This document shows positions 45,361-57,176 of a DNA stretch of 64,000 nt, piece by piece. This DNA comes from Capsicum annuum (taxonomy: Eukaryota; Streptophyta; Magnoliopsida; Solanales; Solanaceae): the NCBI RefSeq assembly GCF_002878395.1, contig NC_061120.1, positions 100,240,810-100,304,809 of the forward strand. The letters run 5' to 3'. The notes under the pieces are model-generated. The model saw only the letters and a list, made by a program, of their open reading frames with translations. It had not been told where the DNA came from and searched no databases. Each line of letters begins with the position of its first letter. The stretch's first letter is position 1. Position numbers and translations under genes: made by a program.

Positions 45361-46978
45361 GGTCGCCATTTAAACTCTTGACCCATTAGTTCATACATTA
45401 ACATCCATACAATTCATTTCATATTTAAGGATATTAGCTCAATTAGACAGTTCAACACTATACAAGACCACATGGTCCTCATGCGAGCCTTCATTGCTCA
45501 ACCATTTCAATAAGCCGATGCCTTGAAACATTTCATTATACAATTTAATTCATGGCCATCAAGACCAACATAGGACCATAAGGTCTTCATGGAAATATTT
45601 ATAGATTAAACACTTTATTAGGCCAATGCCTCAATTCAAGTCATCATTCAATTCAATCAGAAGTTAACAAGACCCTTACTAACTCATTCATTCATTATTA
45701 ATATTTCCATGCCATATTCTAGTTCCACACACAAATTCAAGTTCAAGATAAAGGAATCAAACCCCTTTCTTATCCATCAAACCAACATAGTCACAGTTTA
45801 ACAAATTACATGGCTAACAACATCAACACAATATCAATTATCAAACATTTATACTTATAAGGACACCACCCTATTTAAAGCTATAAGTTAATCCATTACA
45901 TGATTAAAAAGGTTCTTATCAACCCTTTACCAAGCATTTACAATCATTATAACTCAATACATGGACAACAAGGCCTTTACCATCCATCCACAAATATTCA
46001 CATTCATATAGCTCTTATCATGATTCATTCATGTTCATAAGACTAATTTTATGGATACACATTAGACCTTCAGAAAACCATTTAACCACTAATCACCTAA
46101 ATAGACTAAATGCATTGATTTATTCCTCATTAGCTCAAATTATGATCACCAAGACCCACATAACTATTCATATTTCATTAGCAGGCCTTCACTAAATTCT
46201 TACCATATTTATGCTCAATGCACAAGTCAAGTTCATTTTCATGTTTAGTGTTTTAACCCCTTATTAGTAATTAACCAAACAATATCCTCAATTACACAAT
46301 ACATGGATCACAATACCTTTACAGTATCATTTATCAATCATTCATGCTTATTGAGCCATTGCCCTAGTTCAAAACATCACAGACATGTGACTAGACATTT
46401 CACTTAACATTTTCGCAAACACCTTATGTGTATACCTTTAACAAGACCATTTTCATGGTATAAATCACTAACATTAGGGTTACTTAAGACCCTCACGCTA
46501 AACCATATTTAACAAGCACCCACATATATAAATCATCATCGATAACATATTTAAACATAAGTCTAAGCAAGAGTCAACAATATTCATCATTAGGAAACAC
46601 AACCTTATTCATTTGATTACAAAATCACCATGTACACTTACTAATCCAAGTATGAAATACATAGGTTTATAGTTATTTAGAAAGCGGAAGAGTTACATGC
46701 CTTAAAAAAGATCATACACCAAGAATATTGACTCCTTCTTTCCACTAGATGAGCATTCTCCTAACCCTAGCCTCCAATCTTGCTTCAAGAAGTTTTTAGA
46801 GTATTTTTGAGTGTTTGAGCCTTGTAAATGAAGACTTAGGAGGCTACAATGCCTTATATAATGAGAGGACTTAGGATTTTAGGTAAGGTAAATGACAACA
46901 AGGCCCTTGGTTAAAATCTGGAAAAGTGAACCCATCCAGGAGTACGAATCACCATTTGACTCCCTTAAGTAATCTTAC

Positions 46979-47015
46979 ACTAGGGTACGAGTGGTACCCT
47001 GACTCGTACCCTAGT
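46979..47015. repeat. Inverted repeat with 14-bp arms in U3 of LTR D
   Basis: ACTAGGGTACGAGT, a 9-bp spacer, then ACTCGTACCCTAGT form perfect arms. The copy in the other LTR (about 53171-53209) is degraded. It forms part of the GGGTACGAG-rich U3 block (about 46930-47290). Confidence 0.85.
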
Positions 47016-47356
47016 CTTCTCCTAGGTCACACACACTGTCAAGGGCATGATCACACATCTATGAGTCGTATCCAAAGGGTATGACTAAAACCCTAATCGT
47101 ATGCTACACTCATATACAAAATAGTCCACTCAATATTAGGTGCCCTTCACCATACGATTACCTAGGTATGATTGAGGGGAGGCCAAGTCATATACTGGAT
47201 AGAATGCTATTCTCATAGGCTACTTAGGGTATGAGAGGGAAGGGATTAGTGGATACGATTCAAATACAAAAGGTATGAGTGTCTTGTCTAATCGTACCTT
47301 GGTCAACATGCTCAAAACTAAAAGAAAATTGCAAGGCCAAGATTTTAGGTGTTTCA

Positions 47357-47370
47357 TTCTCCCGCACTTA
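47357..47370 (-). promoter_or_regulatory. Polypurine tract of element D
   Basis: The minus strand reads TAAGTGCGGGAGAA immediately before the 3' LTR start. It is preceded by the conserved phrase around 47371-47400 that ends pol regions in this lineage (CGAATGA-like). Confidence 0.7.
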
Positions 47371-47749
47371 GGATCATTCATCCGCGAATGACGGGTAAGG
47401 AAAACATGAATACAAGTTAACACATTATCATATATCAATTCAACCTTCAAACAAGTTTGAAGAAGCACACATAGAGATACAACACATATCATGATCATCA
47501 TCAATCAACTTCTTTATTTCATCGACTTTGGAACTCAAACCCATTATTTACCACAGCACTAGACCAATCCAAAGCTTAATGGCTTAAATCCACTGACTTT
47601 CAAAGATATAAAATAACTCAAGCATTGAGTACTTGAATCTCTTGTCTACTAAAGACATGAATCAATCATAAGCATCAGAGATTTTACCTATCATCTATCA
47701 AAGAAACAGACCGAGTTAGGAGCACCAATACATATCTCAAGCATGTGTT

Positions 47750-48400
47750 TTTGGAATGGAAAATAATTGCCAACACTTGGACTTCGTGTCCTCTTCCGCT
47801 TCCTTTGTATCTTCCTTGGACCTTCGACTCCTCCATTGAACCTTTTTAGAAGCAACCATTTTCATTCGCAACCGGCGAACTTACAAAATCAGGATCCTCA
47901 CCTGGATCTCCCCAAGACAAGGAACCAAAAATACCAATGTCCTCTAAGGGCATGACTGACAAAGGATCAGCTACTCACCTTTACAACATAGAGATATGGA
48001 AAATTGGGAGAAAATGGAGTTCAATCTAGAAGGAAACTCCACTCATAGGAAATATTGCCAACCCTTTTTGATACAAGTAGGGACCAACAAAATGGAGACT
48101 AAGCTTTCCCCTTTTTATCGATTCACATCGCTCCCTTCATGGAAAATACCTTCAAGATTAACCCCTTAACCAACATGCCACATGTCCTCATAGGACTCTT
48201 AGCGACTTTGAGCGGTTTTCAACCTATCACAAATCACCTTTACCTTTTCCAAGGCTTGGTGACTAGATCAGGGTCAAGTAACTTACTCTTACAAACCTTA
48301 TACCATCAAATGGGAGAACAACATCTCCTACCATACAATGCATCAAAAAGGTGCCCTATAATCTTCCTTACTTGGGGACCCATACATTCCCTATTTCAAC
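47750..48400 (-). pseudogene. pol: Element D integrase C-terminus and chromodomain remnant
   Basis: Minus-strand pieces across frames are a LYGRRC-like segment near 48340, ALEKVKVICDRLKTAQS near 48240, a KGESLVS...IKKGWQYF segment near 48080 (family KGKLSPR...IKKRVGN), and NSIFSQF near 48020. From about 47930 to 47760 a chromodomain-like segment, VRRLRMKMVASKKVQWR, is visible. All are separated by stops or frameshifts. The integrase core is absent. Plus-strand open frames here (48139-48489, 47767-47955) are shadows. Confidence 0.65.
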
Positions 48401-48589
48401 ATATCACTATGCTCTCTGATCCACTAACCGACACAAAAAGGGTCACGGAGGAACAAAAATACCAGAACTACTTATGCTACTCTAGGTAAGACCCTTAGTA
48501 GAGATACGACACCATAGGTATGGAGTGATTTATAGTAACCACCTAGGTCACAAATGATACTTATCCCAACAAAACATATCGAAGGAGGA

Positions 48590-48955
48590 GTTCTTAGGTA
48601 TGGACATCAAAAAACAAACCATCGCATACCTTTTGGGGATCTACCGTGATCCCTTCACTAAAGATAGATAACAGGAACAAGCAAATCTATGACTTTCAAC
48701 CAAAACTCACACTTGGAGAACTTGGCATACAACGACGATCCTTCAAAGTTTGCAACATGTCACGGAGGTGATCTACATGATCTGGCTCACTTTTAGAATA
48801 GAATAAGATGTCATCAATGAAGACAACAACAACCACATCCAAGAATAAATGGAAGGCCCTACTCACCAAGTCCATAAATGTCATCATGGAACTGGTCAAC
48901 GAAGGACCTAACAAGAAATTTATTAACCACAGGGATAGATTCTAGAGAAGGCATC
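48590..48955 (-). pseudogene. pol: Element D reverse transcriptase fragment
   Basis: The stretch 48914-48696 reads TFMDLVSRAFHLFLD, then VFIDDILFYSKSEPDHVDHL. The catalytic FIDD box (48810-48821) is intact, unlike in elements B and C. SEGITVDPQKV follows near 48640. Upstream the frame joins directly to the pre-RT linker (RVKDSNS, then SLESIPVVNKFL), so the fingers and first palm motifs are deleted. Confidence 0.82.
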
Positions 48956-49425
48956 TTACGAGTTAGAATCTTTAACTCGGGCTAAATGATACAAACACCC
49001 CTTTGAAATCAACCTTTGGGCTTTAAGATAAGAAATAATCCTTCCCTTAGGCACTAAGGATACACCCTCCCATACAATAATTAGCTCATTAGGGAATTTG
49101 AGCATGAAACTACGCGTCTGAGAATCTAAGAAAGCATAGCTAGAGAGCAACCAATCAATCCTCAGTAAGATATAAATTGACCATGTCCAACTTTATCAAG
49201 TCTACAAGAGTCTTTCTCCCACCAACAGATACCACACAATCCCTATAAACCCTCTTATAAACCATAGAGCCTCCTACCGGGGTAGAAATAGAAAAATAAA
49301 TTGGTAGACTCCCAGGACCACGATCAAGATACGCAGCCACATATGGGCTCACATAAGCAAGAGTAGACCCTGGATCAAGCAAATAATACATATCATGAGG
49401 GAAAAGTTTCAACATACCCGCATCA
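48956..49425 (-). pseudogene. pol: Element D aspartic protease and linker
   Basis: The stretch 49415-49155 reads YYLLDPGSTLAYVSPYVA with the active-site DPGST intact, then STPVGGSMVYKRVYR and LVDLIKLDMVN. A break near 49150 leads to 49150-48956, with LKFPNELIIVWEG and RLISKGCLYHLARVKD, the linker to RT. It is the best-preserved active-site triplet of the four proteases, yet has no full frame. Confidence 0.82.
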
Positions 49426-49429
49426 GCAT

Positions 49430-50240
49430 TTCAAGTTACCTCTAGCTCCCATAGGATGGTAAGATCATTAAGATGGTCCCGACCAGTATCAGAGCTAGAA
49501 GCAGAACTTCTTGGTGCAAAAGCTAGAGAGGTGACAATCAACTCTCTTTTTACCTAACCGACAATCATTAAAGGACACTCCCATTGCATGTGACCCAATT
49601 GACCATATTTAAAGCACTGACCCTTTTTTTTCTTGCAACAACTATGGTATGATCAACCGCAAAACAAAAAGGAGGATAGGTGAATGCGAATTGGGCCCTC
49701 CTAACCTAATTTTGGGCACCTTATGCCCTACGAGTATAACCAATCTGAAGACGCCCATCTCCTAATTGGTTTAGGTAGGGAGAACTCGTCGAGGAGTGGA
49801 AACTAATACCTGCCCAATACTTCTTCCTAGGCCACTTTCAATCAACCTAAGCTAATTGATCAAGGGAGCGATGGAACCCAGCATTCTGAGGTGACTAAAG
49901 AGGAGTGACACCCCTAACCATAGGGTTAGTGGGAACAAATGGAACCCGACGAGGATAGTCAGATGTTATGACCCTTGACTGGGTTTGAATCCCAAAAGTT
50001 GGACCAGTGTTGTCAATACTACCCTAGCTAGGATAGAAGGGCTTACTTGAAAGTTAGATCTTCTTAGATACATGATGTGAAACATGAGCAAGTAGAAATC
50101 ACAAGAATCTAAGACATTAGACTCTATATAGCTTAAGATTAAAACATGAGAAAGAAAAACATTCCTAAATGCATCATGGCTTCTCTCTTATAAGTGTGGA
50201 GCACTTCACACCCATAAAAGAGACTTTACATGACACGACT
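49430..50240 (-). pseudogene. gag: Element D gag remnant
   Basis: The only firm motif is a degraded zinc knuckle on the minus strand near 49565-49610, CFKYGQLGHMQWEC (second Cys changed to Tyr), preceded by a Lys-rich stretch. The remaining 0.6 kb upstream has many stops and is shorter than the 1.1 kb gag of elements A and B, so part is probably deleted. Confidence 0.55.
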
Positions 50241-50262
50241 TTATGGAATGCTAACTGACCAT

Positions 50263-50285
50263 GAACCTAGACTTTGATATGAACT
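50263..50285 (-). promoter_or_regulatory. Primer binding site of element D (degenerate)
   Basis: The minus strand reads TTCATATCAAAGTCTAGGTT just inside the 5' LTR. It aligns with TTGGTATCAGAGCCTAGGTT with four to five changes, and marks 50286-53570 as the 5' LTR. Confidence 0.7.
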
Positions 50286-53200
50286 TGACATACCCTAAAA
50301 TCGGGACATGTCATATGGGAACCTCAAGCCACATAAATTGGAGGTCGTGCCGCTAACCTAACCTAATCATCTTCACAATGACCACAAGGGTTGAATGAAT
50401 CCCAACCTTATAATAATATAGCAGAAATATAAAGCTAACGGATAGTACTTAGACAATAACTAACATTTCATTAATGCCAATAGTTTAGAAAAAATAACCA
50501 AGTCCACAGTCATCCACAAAACTCTATCAAACTGAGGTTATTAATATGTCGGTACAAGCCCCCGATAATAGCCAAGTACGAAATCTATACAAGTCTAGGA
50601 CATAGATTAATGAAACTATCAAAGATAGATCTTTCAGAGTATGGAAGATCACCACTTCATGGTCAATGCATGAATCCACTCATACACTGGTTCACTGCAT
50701 AGAAGAAGAAGATGCTCCGACCCCTATGTCGCATGTGGACATAGCGTCCGGAGATGGTTAGTGGTTGAAGCATTAGCATGTAATTGAAGGATAAGGATAA
50801 AATAACATCATCATTTAACAAAAATTCAATATATCATATTCAATCATATTCATACACTTATCCTTACATATAGATATATTACATACAACAAGATATCAAC
50901 GCTTATCAATATTATCAATTCTCCATTCCTGAGACATAAAGTGGTGGACTTTAAAATTCCATACATAGGTTCAAACCGTTCTTATTAGGCATAGAACTTT
51001 AATCACTTTCTTAAAGACAGGCTCATACACATAGACATACACCACATATTCATATTATGCTTCTAAAGAAAATTCAATACTTAGCCTGTATTCTTATTTC
51101 ATTCATTCATGAGACATGGAGTGAAGAACGTCCATTCTTCTACCTTACCATTTTTATAACCCTAAACTTCTTCAACCAAGTTAATCGATTCAACTAATTT
51201 CATTAGCCGGGGGAGAACTTGAGCCACAAGTCATCTCTTTGGACTAGGAACTCAAATTACTAGCTGTTCCATTAGATGAGGAACTCAAATCACTCTCCAT
51301 TTCTTTAAACTAGGAACTTGAATCGCTAGTCATTTCACTAGTTAAGGAATTTGAATAATTAGCCATTTCATTTGGCGAGGTAGTTTAACATCAAGAGATG
51401 TCTTTAGACTAGGAACTCAAATCGCTAGTCATATCACCGATCTAGGAACTCGAATCACTATCTATGTCATTAGATGAGGAACTTGAATCACCTGTTGTTT
51501 CATGGGACTAGGAACTCAAATCACTAGTCATATTATTAGATGATAAACTTAAATCGCCCATCATTATTATTCGCCATTTGAACTCTTGACCCATTAGTTC
51601 ATGTATTAACATCCATACAATTCATTTCACATTTAAGGACTTTAACTCAATTAGCTAATTCAACACTATACATGACCACATGGTCCTCACGGGAGCCTTC
51701 ATTGCTCAACTATTTCAATAGACCAATGCCTTAATATATTTCATCATACAATTTAGTTCATAGCCATCAAGACCCATATGGGACCACAAAGTCTTCATGG
51801 AAATATTTTTCGATTAAACACTCTATTAGGAAACCACTTCAATTCAAGTCATTATTCAATTCAATCAGTATTCATCAAAACCCTTACTAACTCATTCATT
51901 TTTCATTAATATTTTTATGCCATATTTTAGTTCCACACACAAATTTAAGCTCAAAATTAGGGAATCAAACCTCTTTCTTAGCCATCAAACCAACATGGTC
52001 ATAATTTAACAAATTACATGGCTAACAACATCAACATAATATCAATTATCAACCATTCATACTTATAGGTTCACCACCCCAGTTAAATCCATAAGCTAAT
52101 CCATTACATGATTAACAAGGTTCTTATAACCCCTTTACCAAGAATTTACAATCATTATAACTCATTATATGGCCAATAAGGCCTTTACCATCCATCTACA
52201 AGTATTGACATTCATTTAGTCATTATCATGATTCACTCATGTTCACTAGACTAATTTCATGGATATATATTAGGCTTTTACAAAAACATTTGACCACTAA
52301 TCACCTTAATAGACTAAACGCCTTGATTTAATTCCTTATTAGCACAGATTAGGTTGGCAAGAACCATATAACTATTTGTATTTCATTAGTAATCCTTCAC
52401 CACATTCTCACCATATTTACACTCAACAAACAATTCAAGTTCATTTTAATATTTAGGGCTTTAAACCCTTATTAGTTATTAACCCAACGATATCATCAAT
52501 TGCAAAATATATAGCCCACAATACCTTTACAATAGCATTTATCAATCTTTCATGCTTATTAGGCCATTTCCTTAGTTCAAAACATCATAAATATTTGACT
52601 AGACAATTCACTTAGATATTTTCACAAACACCTTATGTGCATACCTTTAACAAGTCCATTTTCATCGTTGAAATCATTAAGATTAGGGTTACTCAACACC
52701 CTCATGCTAAACCATATGCAACAAGCATCCATATATGCAAATCATCATCGATAACATGTATAAACATAAGTCTAAGCAATAGTAAAAAATATTCATCATT
52801 AGGTAACAAAACCTTATTAATTTGATTTCAAAATCACTATGTACACATACTAATCAAAGTGTGAAATACATGGGTTTAGAGTTATTTAGAAAGGGGAAGA
52901 GTTACATGCCATAAACAAGATTATACTCCAAGAATCTTGACTCCTTCTTTCCACTAGATGAGAATCCTCCAAACCCTAGCCTCCAATCTTGCTTTAAAAA
53001 GATTTTAGAGTTTTTTTGGAGTGTTTGAGACTTGTAAATAAAGACTTAGGAGGCTAAAGAGGACTTAGGGTTTTAGGCAAGGGAAATGATCACAAAGACC
53101 TTAGTTACAAACTAGAAAAGTGAACCCATCGAGGGGTATGACTCATCATTTGATTTTCTTAAGTAATCATACCCTAGGGTATGAGTGGTACCCTGAATCG

Positions 53201-53570
53201 TACCCTATGCTTCTCCTATGTCCCACATATGGTCAAGGGTACAATAACCCATCCATGAGTCATATACAAAGGGTAAAACTTAACCCATAGTCATAGGCTC
53301 CATTCGTATTCAAAATAGTCCACTCAATATTAGGTGCCATGCACCATACAACTCACCTAATTATGAATCATATACCTAGGGCAATATTTAGGAAAGAACA
53401 AGACATATACTTTATAAAATTCTAACCTCATAGGCTGCTTAGGGTACGAGAAGGGAGGTACAAGTTGATACGAGTCATATACAAAGGGTACAAGTGGCTT
53501 ATCCAATCATACTTTGGTCAACATGCTCAAAACTTAAAAAAAATTGCAAGGCCAAGATTTAGGTGTTTTA
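50286..53570 (-). repeat. Element D 5' LTR
   Basis: A 3285-bp LTR without the LINE; it serves as the empty-site reference for the insertion at 39825-44108. It contains the same 33-bp array (51241-51575) and a 4-unit GAA tract. Its U3 block at about 53140-53290 has GGGTATGAG/CGTACCC motifs decayed from the GGGTACGAG form. Confidence 0.9.
51241..51575. repeat. Tandem array of about 33 bp in LTR D (right copy)
   Basis: About ten units of the same GACTAGGAACTCAAATC-type repeat as 45014-45360, with independent substitutions and no obvious change in unit number. Confidence 0.8.
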
Positions 53571-54809
53571 ATAGTGGCGTGCCACACCACTTAGCCTTTG
53601 TGATAAGAGCATGACACAGATGCTATGATCCCTAATAGTAGCGTACCACGCCGCTAAGTAAAAATCATCTAATTTTTGTTTTTTTTACTTGGGGTGCAGG
53701 GCTTTTGGTCCTTTTAACCCTTGCACAAATTTTACTTATAAAATTGACCCTCTTTCTTTAGTTTTCAAAGATCAAACTCTTCTATTTTCTTCTTGAACTC
53801 CCTACCCAAGAAAGCTTAAGAGTTTTACAGAGAATTCATCTTCTAAGCTCCAATCTTTGATTTTTCTTCAATTTCTTGTGTACTTCAAGCATGTATCTCG
53901 TCCTTACCTTATATTTTCACTTTGTGGAATTTATTTAATCATTATACATGTGATTTAATTAATGGGTTTGAAATTCGGTTGAGCTGTTTTGAAAGTTATT
54001 ACATGAATGTCTTCCCCCATGTTTTAAATAGATTATTTGTGCTTAAATTGTTGGTTATTGGGGCTAAATGGGTGCATGGTTATAAAAATTGGTATGGGGA
54101 ACATGGGATTCCCCAAATTGATGGATTTTTGGCTTGATTATGGCATTAACCTCAACCCACTTTGTAAATTTAATTTTTAATATGAATATTCACATAGTTT
54201 AACCTTTTCTTTGAACCCATTGCATAGCACTAAAGGATAAATAGATAACAATGGTTTTAGAATACCCTTGGTGGCCATGGTTTTGGATTTTAAATAGAAC
54301 TTAGGATACTAATGGTTAAATGGACTAGTTTAGCATAATTTAATTAGCTTGCAGGCATATTGGCATGACGATAGCAAGTTGCTAAATGCTTTAATGAATG
54401 ACTCCTAGGTTAATGATTGGGTTAATATGCAAACTATTTTAATTTGGGATTAAAGGAAATTGTGTAGTTCACTGTGAAGATGGAGGTCTTGGGGCGACCA
54501 ACACTAGAAACCACTTTTGCTGACATGATGGCCAATGTGATTGTGTGCTTGGTGTGCACATTATATTTTGGATGGGTATCACCTTGGTTGGTATTTTTGA
54601 TTTAGAGGATTTTGTGGATAATAGTGGGATGATTGGTTGTCTGGTTTAGAATTTTAGAGTTTATTTGATTCATTTATCTTATTTTCTATTTCTGGTTGGC
54701 TTTTGCTTTATTCATAAATTAGCCTCTAGAGGTTAGGCTAACGGGTGGTCTTCGGCCCATGGTGGGCTTGAGGTACTATCACAACTAGGCCCTGGTTTAG
54801 GTCATGACA
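53571..54809 (+). repeat. Element C 3' LTR, second part
   Basis: It resumes at the GTGGCGTGCCAC motif and aligns with 20830-21840. It then jumps near 54620 to sequence matching 34790-34969 and ends GTCATGACA. About 2.6 kb present in the 5' LTR is absent. The 71-codon frame at 53922-54137 is chance. Confidence 0.85.
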
Positions 54810-54976
54810 ATAAACCATCCTAAAACCTAGTGTCACAGTGTAAGAATAATGTAAATACAACTCAAAACTAGAAAATACAACTAAAATTTTGAGAACTACA
54901 AGTATATCTCTAAATACAAAATAAAAACATCGAGAGAATAAGAGAAGGTCTAAGGTCGACTCTAAAGGCATAAAGT
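54810..54976. other. Flank of element C
   Basis: It begins with the right ATAAA target duplication of element C. The rest has no recognisable feature, apart from the phrase CCATCCTAAAACCTAGTG, which may belong to the LTR element at its right. Confidence 0.4.
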
Positions 54977-55942
54977 TGTAGCACCCCGAGACTACCACCT
55001 GGACGTCACACTATACTTAGAGACACAAGTGATCCCAAGCTAACATATGATACTAGCATGAGCAATTGAATAAATTACATTAAACTGGAAATAATAAGAG
55101 GACGAGATGCCTTTGGTTGAACTCATTCAATACAATACTTTTCATAAACTTAAAACACTGGTTATAGAAAGGAAATTAAAACTTAAAATAACAACTCTGA
55201 CTGACTATCTATGAACCCTCTACTAATACTGACTATAGGTAGCCGGGACATGACCCCTATTTATCCCTAATCAATATGACTGGATAAAATTAATAGTGGA
55301 ATTATAGTCGACTTGAGTCCTCGAATCAAAAGAACTCATCACCTGATGCCTGGAAACTCCAAAGTATCTGACCATGATGTGTGGGCTATGACTAATACCT
55401 ACATTATGAAACAATATAGCCACACAGATATATATATCGTTAGTACTTCTAGAATGTACTGAGTAAGTAGGGATGAATGCATAAGTAAAAATGAAGTTGG
55501 ACATACTTTCAAATCATGCATGCTAATTGTAAAAGGACTTACCTTGATTATAAATAAAACTAAAAGCTGAAAACATAAAACATGAATAATAAAGCATAAT
55601 TTGATAAGCTTAGTAAGCCATTACATTTAGTTTCTAAAATATTAACTTCTACGGGGTATTCTTGTAACCGACATAAACTATGTGAACTATAATAGAGTAC
55701 AATATTTTATACACATTGATGGAGTTGTTCTTCCGTTGCTATTGTAATAGAACCTTAACTTAGAATGTCACTAAACTTATCCCAAATGAGGTAAGGAGAC
55801 ACTCTCAGGAGAGATCCCTTAAACCTACGGTGGCATATAGTTTTTGGAAAATGGGATGCATTAAACCCGCATTTCCCTCTAGGTTCTAAATACTACTCCC
55901 AAGGAATATACTTATATGCTCACTATTGCAGTTTATCTTATA
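54977..55942 (-). repeat. Truncated X-like LTR, reverse orientation
   Basis: The plus strand starts TGTAGCACCCCGAGACTACC, the complement of an LTR end of the LTR-X type. Further in, 55200-55260 is the complement of LTR-X near 4735-4800 (GGGGTCATGT and TAGATAGT phrases). Homology stops near 55940 where another LTR begins. The rest of this LTR may lie beyond the window. Confidence 0.5.
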
Positions 55943-57161
55943 TGCAAGTGCACGTGATCATAAAAGTGGTATAGTGACTCAAAGAATCAAATATTGTACC
56001 CACGAGGACTACTTGTTAGTAATTTAATCAACATTAGTTTTGACAATAATGTGTTTCTTTAGAATTATCAAGATGATTGCAATTATTTAATGATAAATCT
56101 AATAATTAAATAAATAACAAAATGTCACAATATTAACTTGAGCAAAGTAGTAAGCAATATGAGATAGAATTCCAGGGTTGAGAAACTCTTAACAGTCTTA
56201 TAAATCTTTATTCTTATCTTGGTCATGTTAATTATCAGGTTATTGATTTGCAGGGCCTATATTACGATCATGGTCTCTCAATTCAATAATTTTCTACCTA
56301 TAGAGACATTAAAACTACATCGTTTAACAGGGATGCAATAATCCATTTAGATACATTAAGATATCATCCTGCAAGTGTACCAAACAAAGCTGCTAGGAAT
56401 ATCTCTATCCTAGCCGCTACTTCAAACCCTTTATTCTATAAGAGAATAAGAACTTTCTCCTTAAACTCTTCGATCTATCCTAATAATTCTCCACTCTAAT
56501 TTACAAAGGAAAATGTATGTATTTTAATGTAGTCCATTCATCAAAATAGTAAGTGCAAGAGAATAAGAATAAACCATATGATAAATCAACATTAAAACAC
56601 TATAAGAATATCAAATATAATCATGTTCTTGGCCTCAACCCCAGAACAAGGGTGTTTAGCTACTCAGGTTCAATATCAATATCAAATAAATATAATTACT
56701 CATACCCAAAATTAATGTTGAAAGATAAAGTGTTCAAAGAACCTAATGAAGTATCGTAAGTGTTTTTGCCTCTTTAGTACATTTACAAAAGTGTTCCTAA
56801 TTAATTTGAAGTGTTCCTTTTATAGTAGGACATATTGGACCAAACTTTAGCCTTCACCACACTGCAGATCTCATCACAAGGGCTAGGGTTCGCACTGCGG
56901 GGCTCATTGCAAGGACTAGGGTCCGCGCTGTAGGGATATCGCAGACCCTCACTGGAATGTGACTTAAGAAATAATTCAGCCTTCGCGATGTGGGGCTATC
57001 ATGGAGGCTTACTTGAAATAGCGATCGAATCTAACTTAATGCGGACCCTATTGCGAGGACTAGGGTCCACGGTGTGGAACTTGTTACTTTCTTTGTTTTC
57101 CAGCTCGTTGCCTATTATGGTTAATTCTTTGCATTTTGATGTATAAATATGCCAAAGATCA
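55943..57161 (-). repeat. Probable 3' LTR of a Tat/Ogre-like element, minus strand
   Basis: The minus strand starts TGATCTTTGGCATATTTATA directly after a polypurine tract (57161-57175). It probably ends GTGCACTTGCA at 55943, where the X-like LTR is cut. It contains phrases typical of these LTR ends (CCACGAGGACTACTT near 56000). The U3 part has a CG-richer block at about 56850-57080 with reiterated AGGGTCCGCG/CGAGGACTAGGGTCC motifs. Start and length rest on context because no second copy is present. Confidence 0.5.
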
Positions 57162-57176
57162 CCACCCCACACTTAG
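57162..57176 (-). promoter_or_regulatory. Polypurine tract of the Tat/Ogre-like element
   Basis: The minus strand reads CTAAGTGTGGGGTGG, after a GTTCGAGAACGAACAAGG phrase. Such a tract ending TAAGTGTGGGG is usual before the 3' LTR of Tat/Ogre/Athila-type elements. Confidence 0.6.

Larger units (their letters stand above)
44109..47356 (-). repeat. Element D 3' LTR, main portion
   Basis: It aligns with 50430-53570 throughout and ends GGTGTTTCA at 47356, the complement of TGAAACACC. It contains an 11-unit GAA microsatellite (44382-44414), a 9-G run (44981-44989), a 33-bp tandem array (45014-45360) and a long inverted repeat (46979-47015). Confidence 0.9.
39695..53570 (-). mobile_element. Element D: Tekay/Del-like chromovirus with most of pol deleted, minus strand
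   Basis: It is inserted in the 3' LTR of element C. Flanks are GTAGC (39690-39694) and ATAGT (53571-53575), a 5-bp duplication with two transitions. In its own direction the 5' LTR is 50286-53570 (3285 bp) and the 3' LTR is 39695-47356, lengthened by a LINE insertion at 39825-44108. The LTRs start TGAAACACC (TAAAACACC in the 5' copy) and end in TGTCA-type sequence. The internal part is only 2.9 kb: primer site, a gag remnant, protease, a piece of RT, the end of integrase and a chromodomain remnant. Confidence 0.9.
20653..54809 (+). mobile_element. Element C: old Tekay/Del-like chromovirus hosting elements B and D
   Basis: It is bounded by a perfect 5-bp duplication, ATAAA (20648-20652 and 54810-54814), although its ends lie 34 kb apart. 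Removing element B (23097-33319, in the 5' LTR) and element D (39695-53570, in the 3' LTR) leaves about 10 kb: 5' LTR, primer site, gag, protease, RT, RNase H, integrase with chromodomain, polypurine tract and 3' LTR. The 5' LTR adds up to about 4.1 kb but the 3' LTR only to about 1.4 kb, because the 3' copy lacks an internal block. All coding parts are riddled with stops and frameshifts. It is the oldest of the dated set, since B and D lie inside it. Confidence 0.88.

Noticed and set aside
48139..48489. 116-codon plus-strand frame
   Set aside because: It lies opposite the decayed integrase end of element D, where the minus strand carries recognisable pol motifs.
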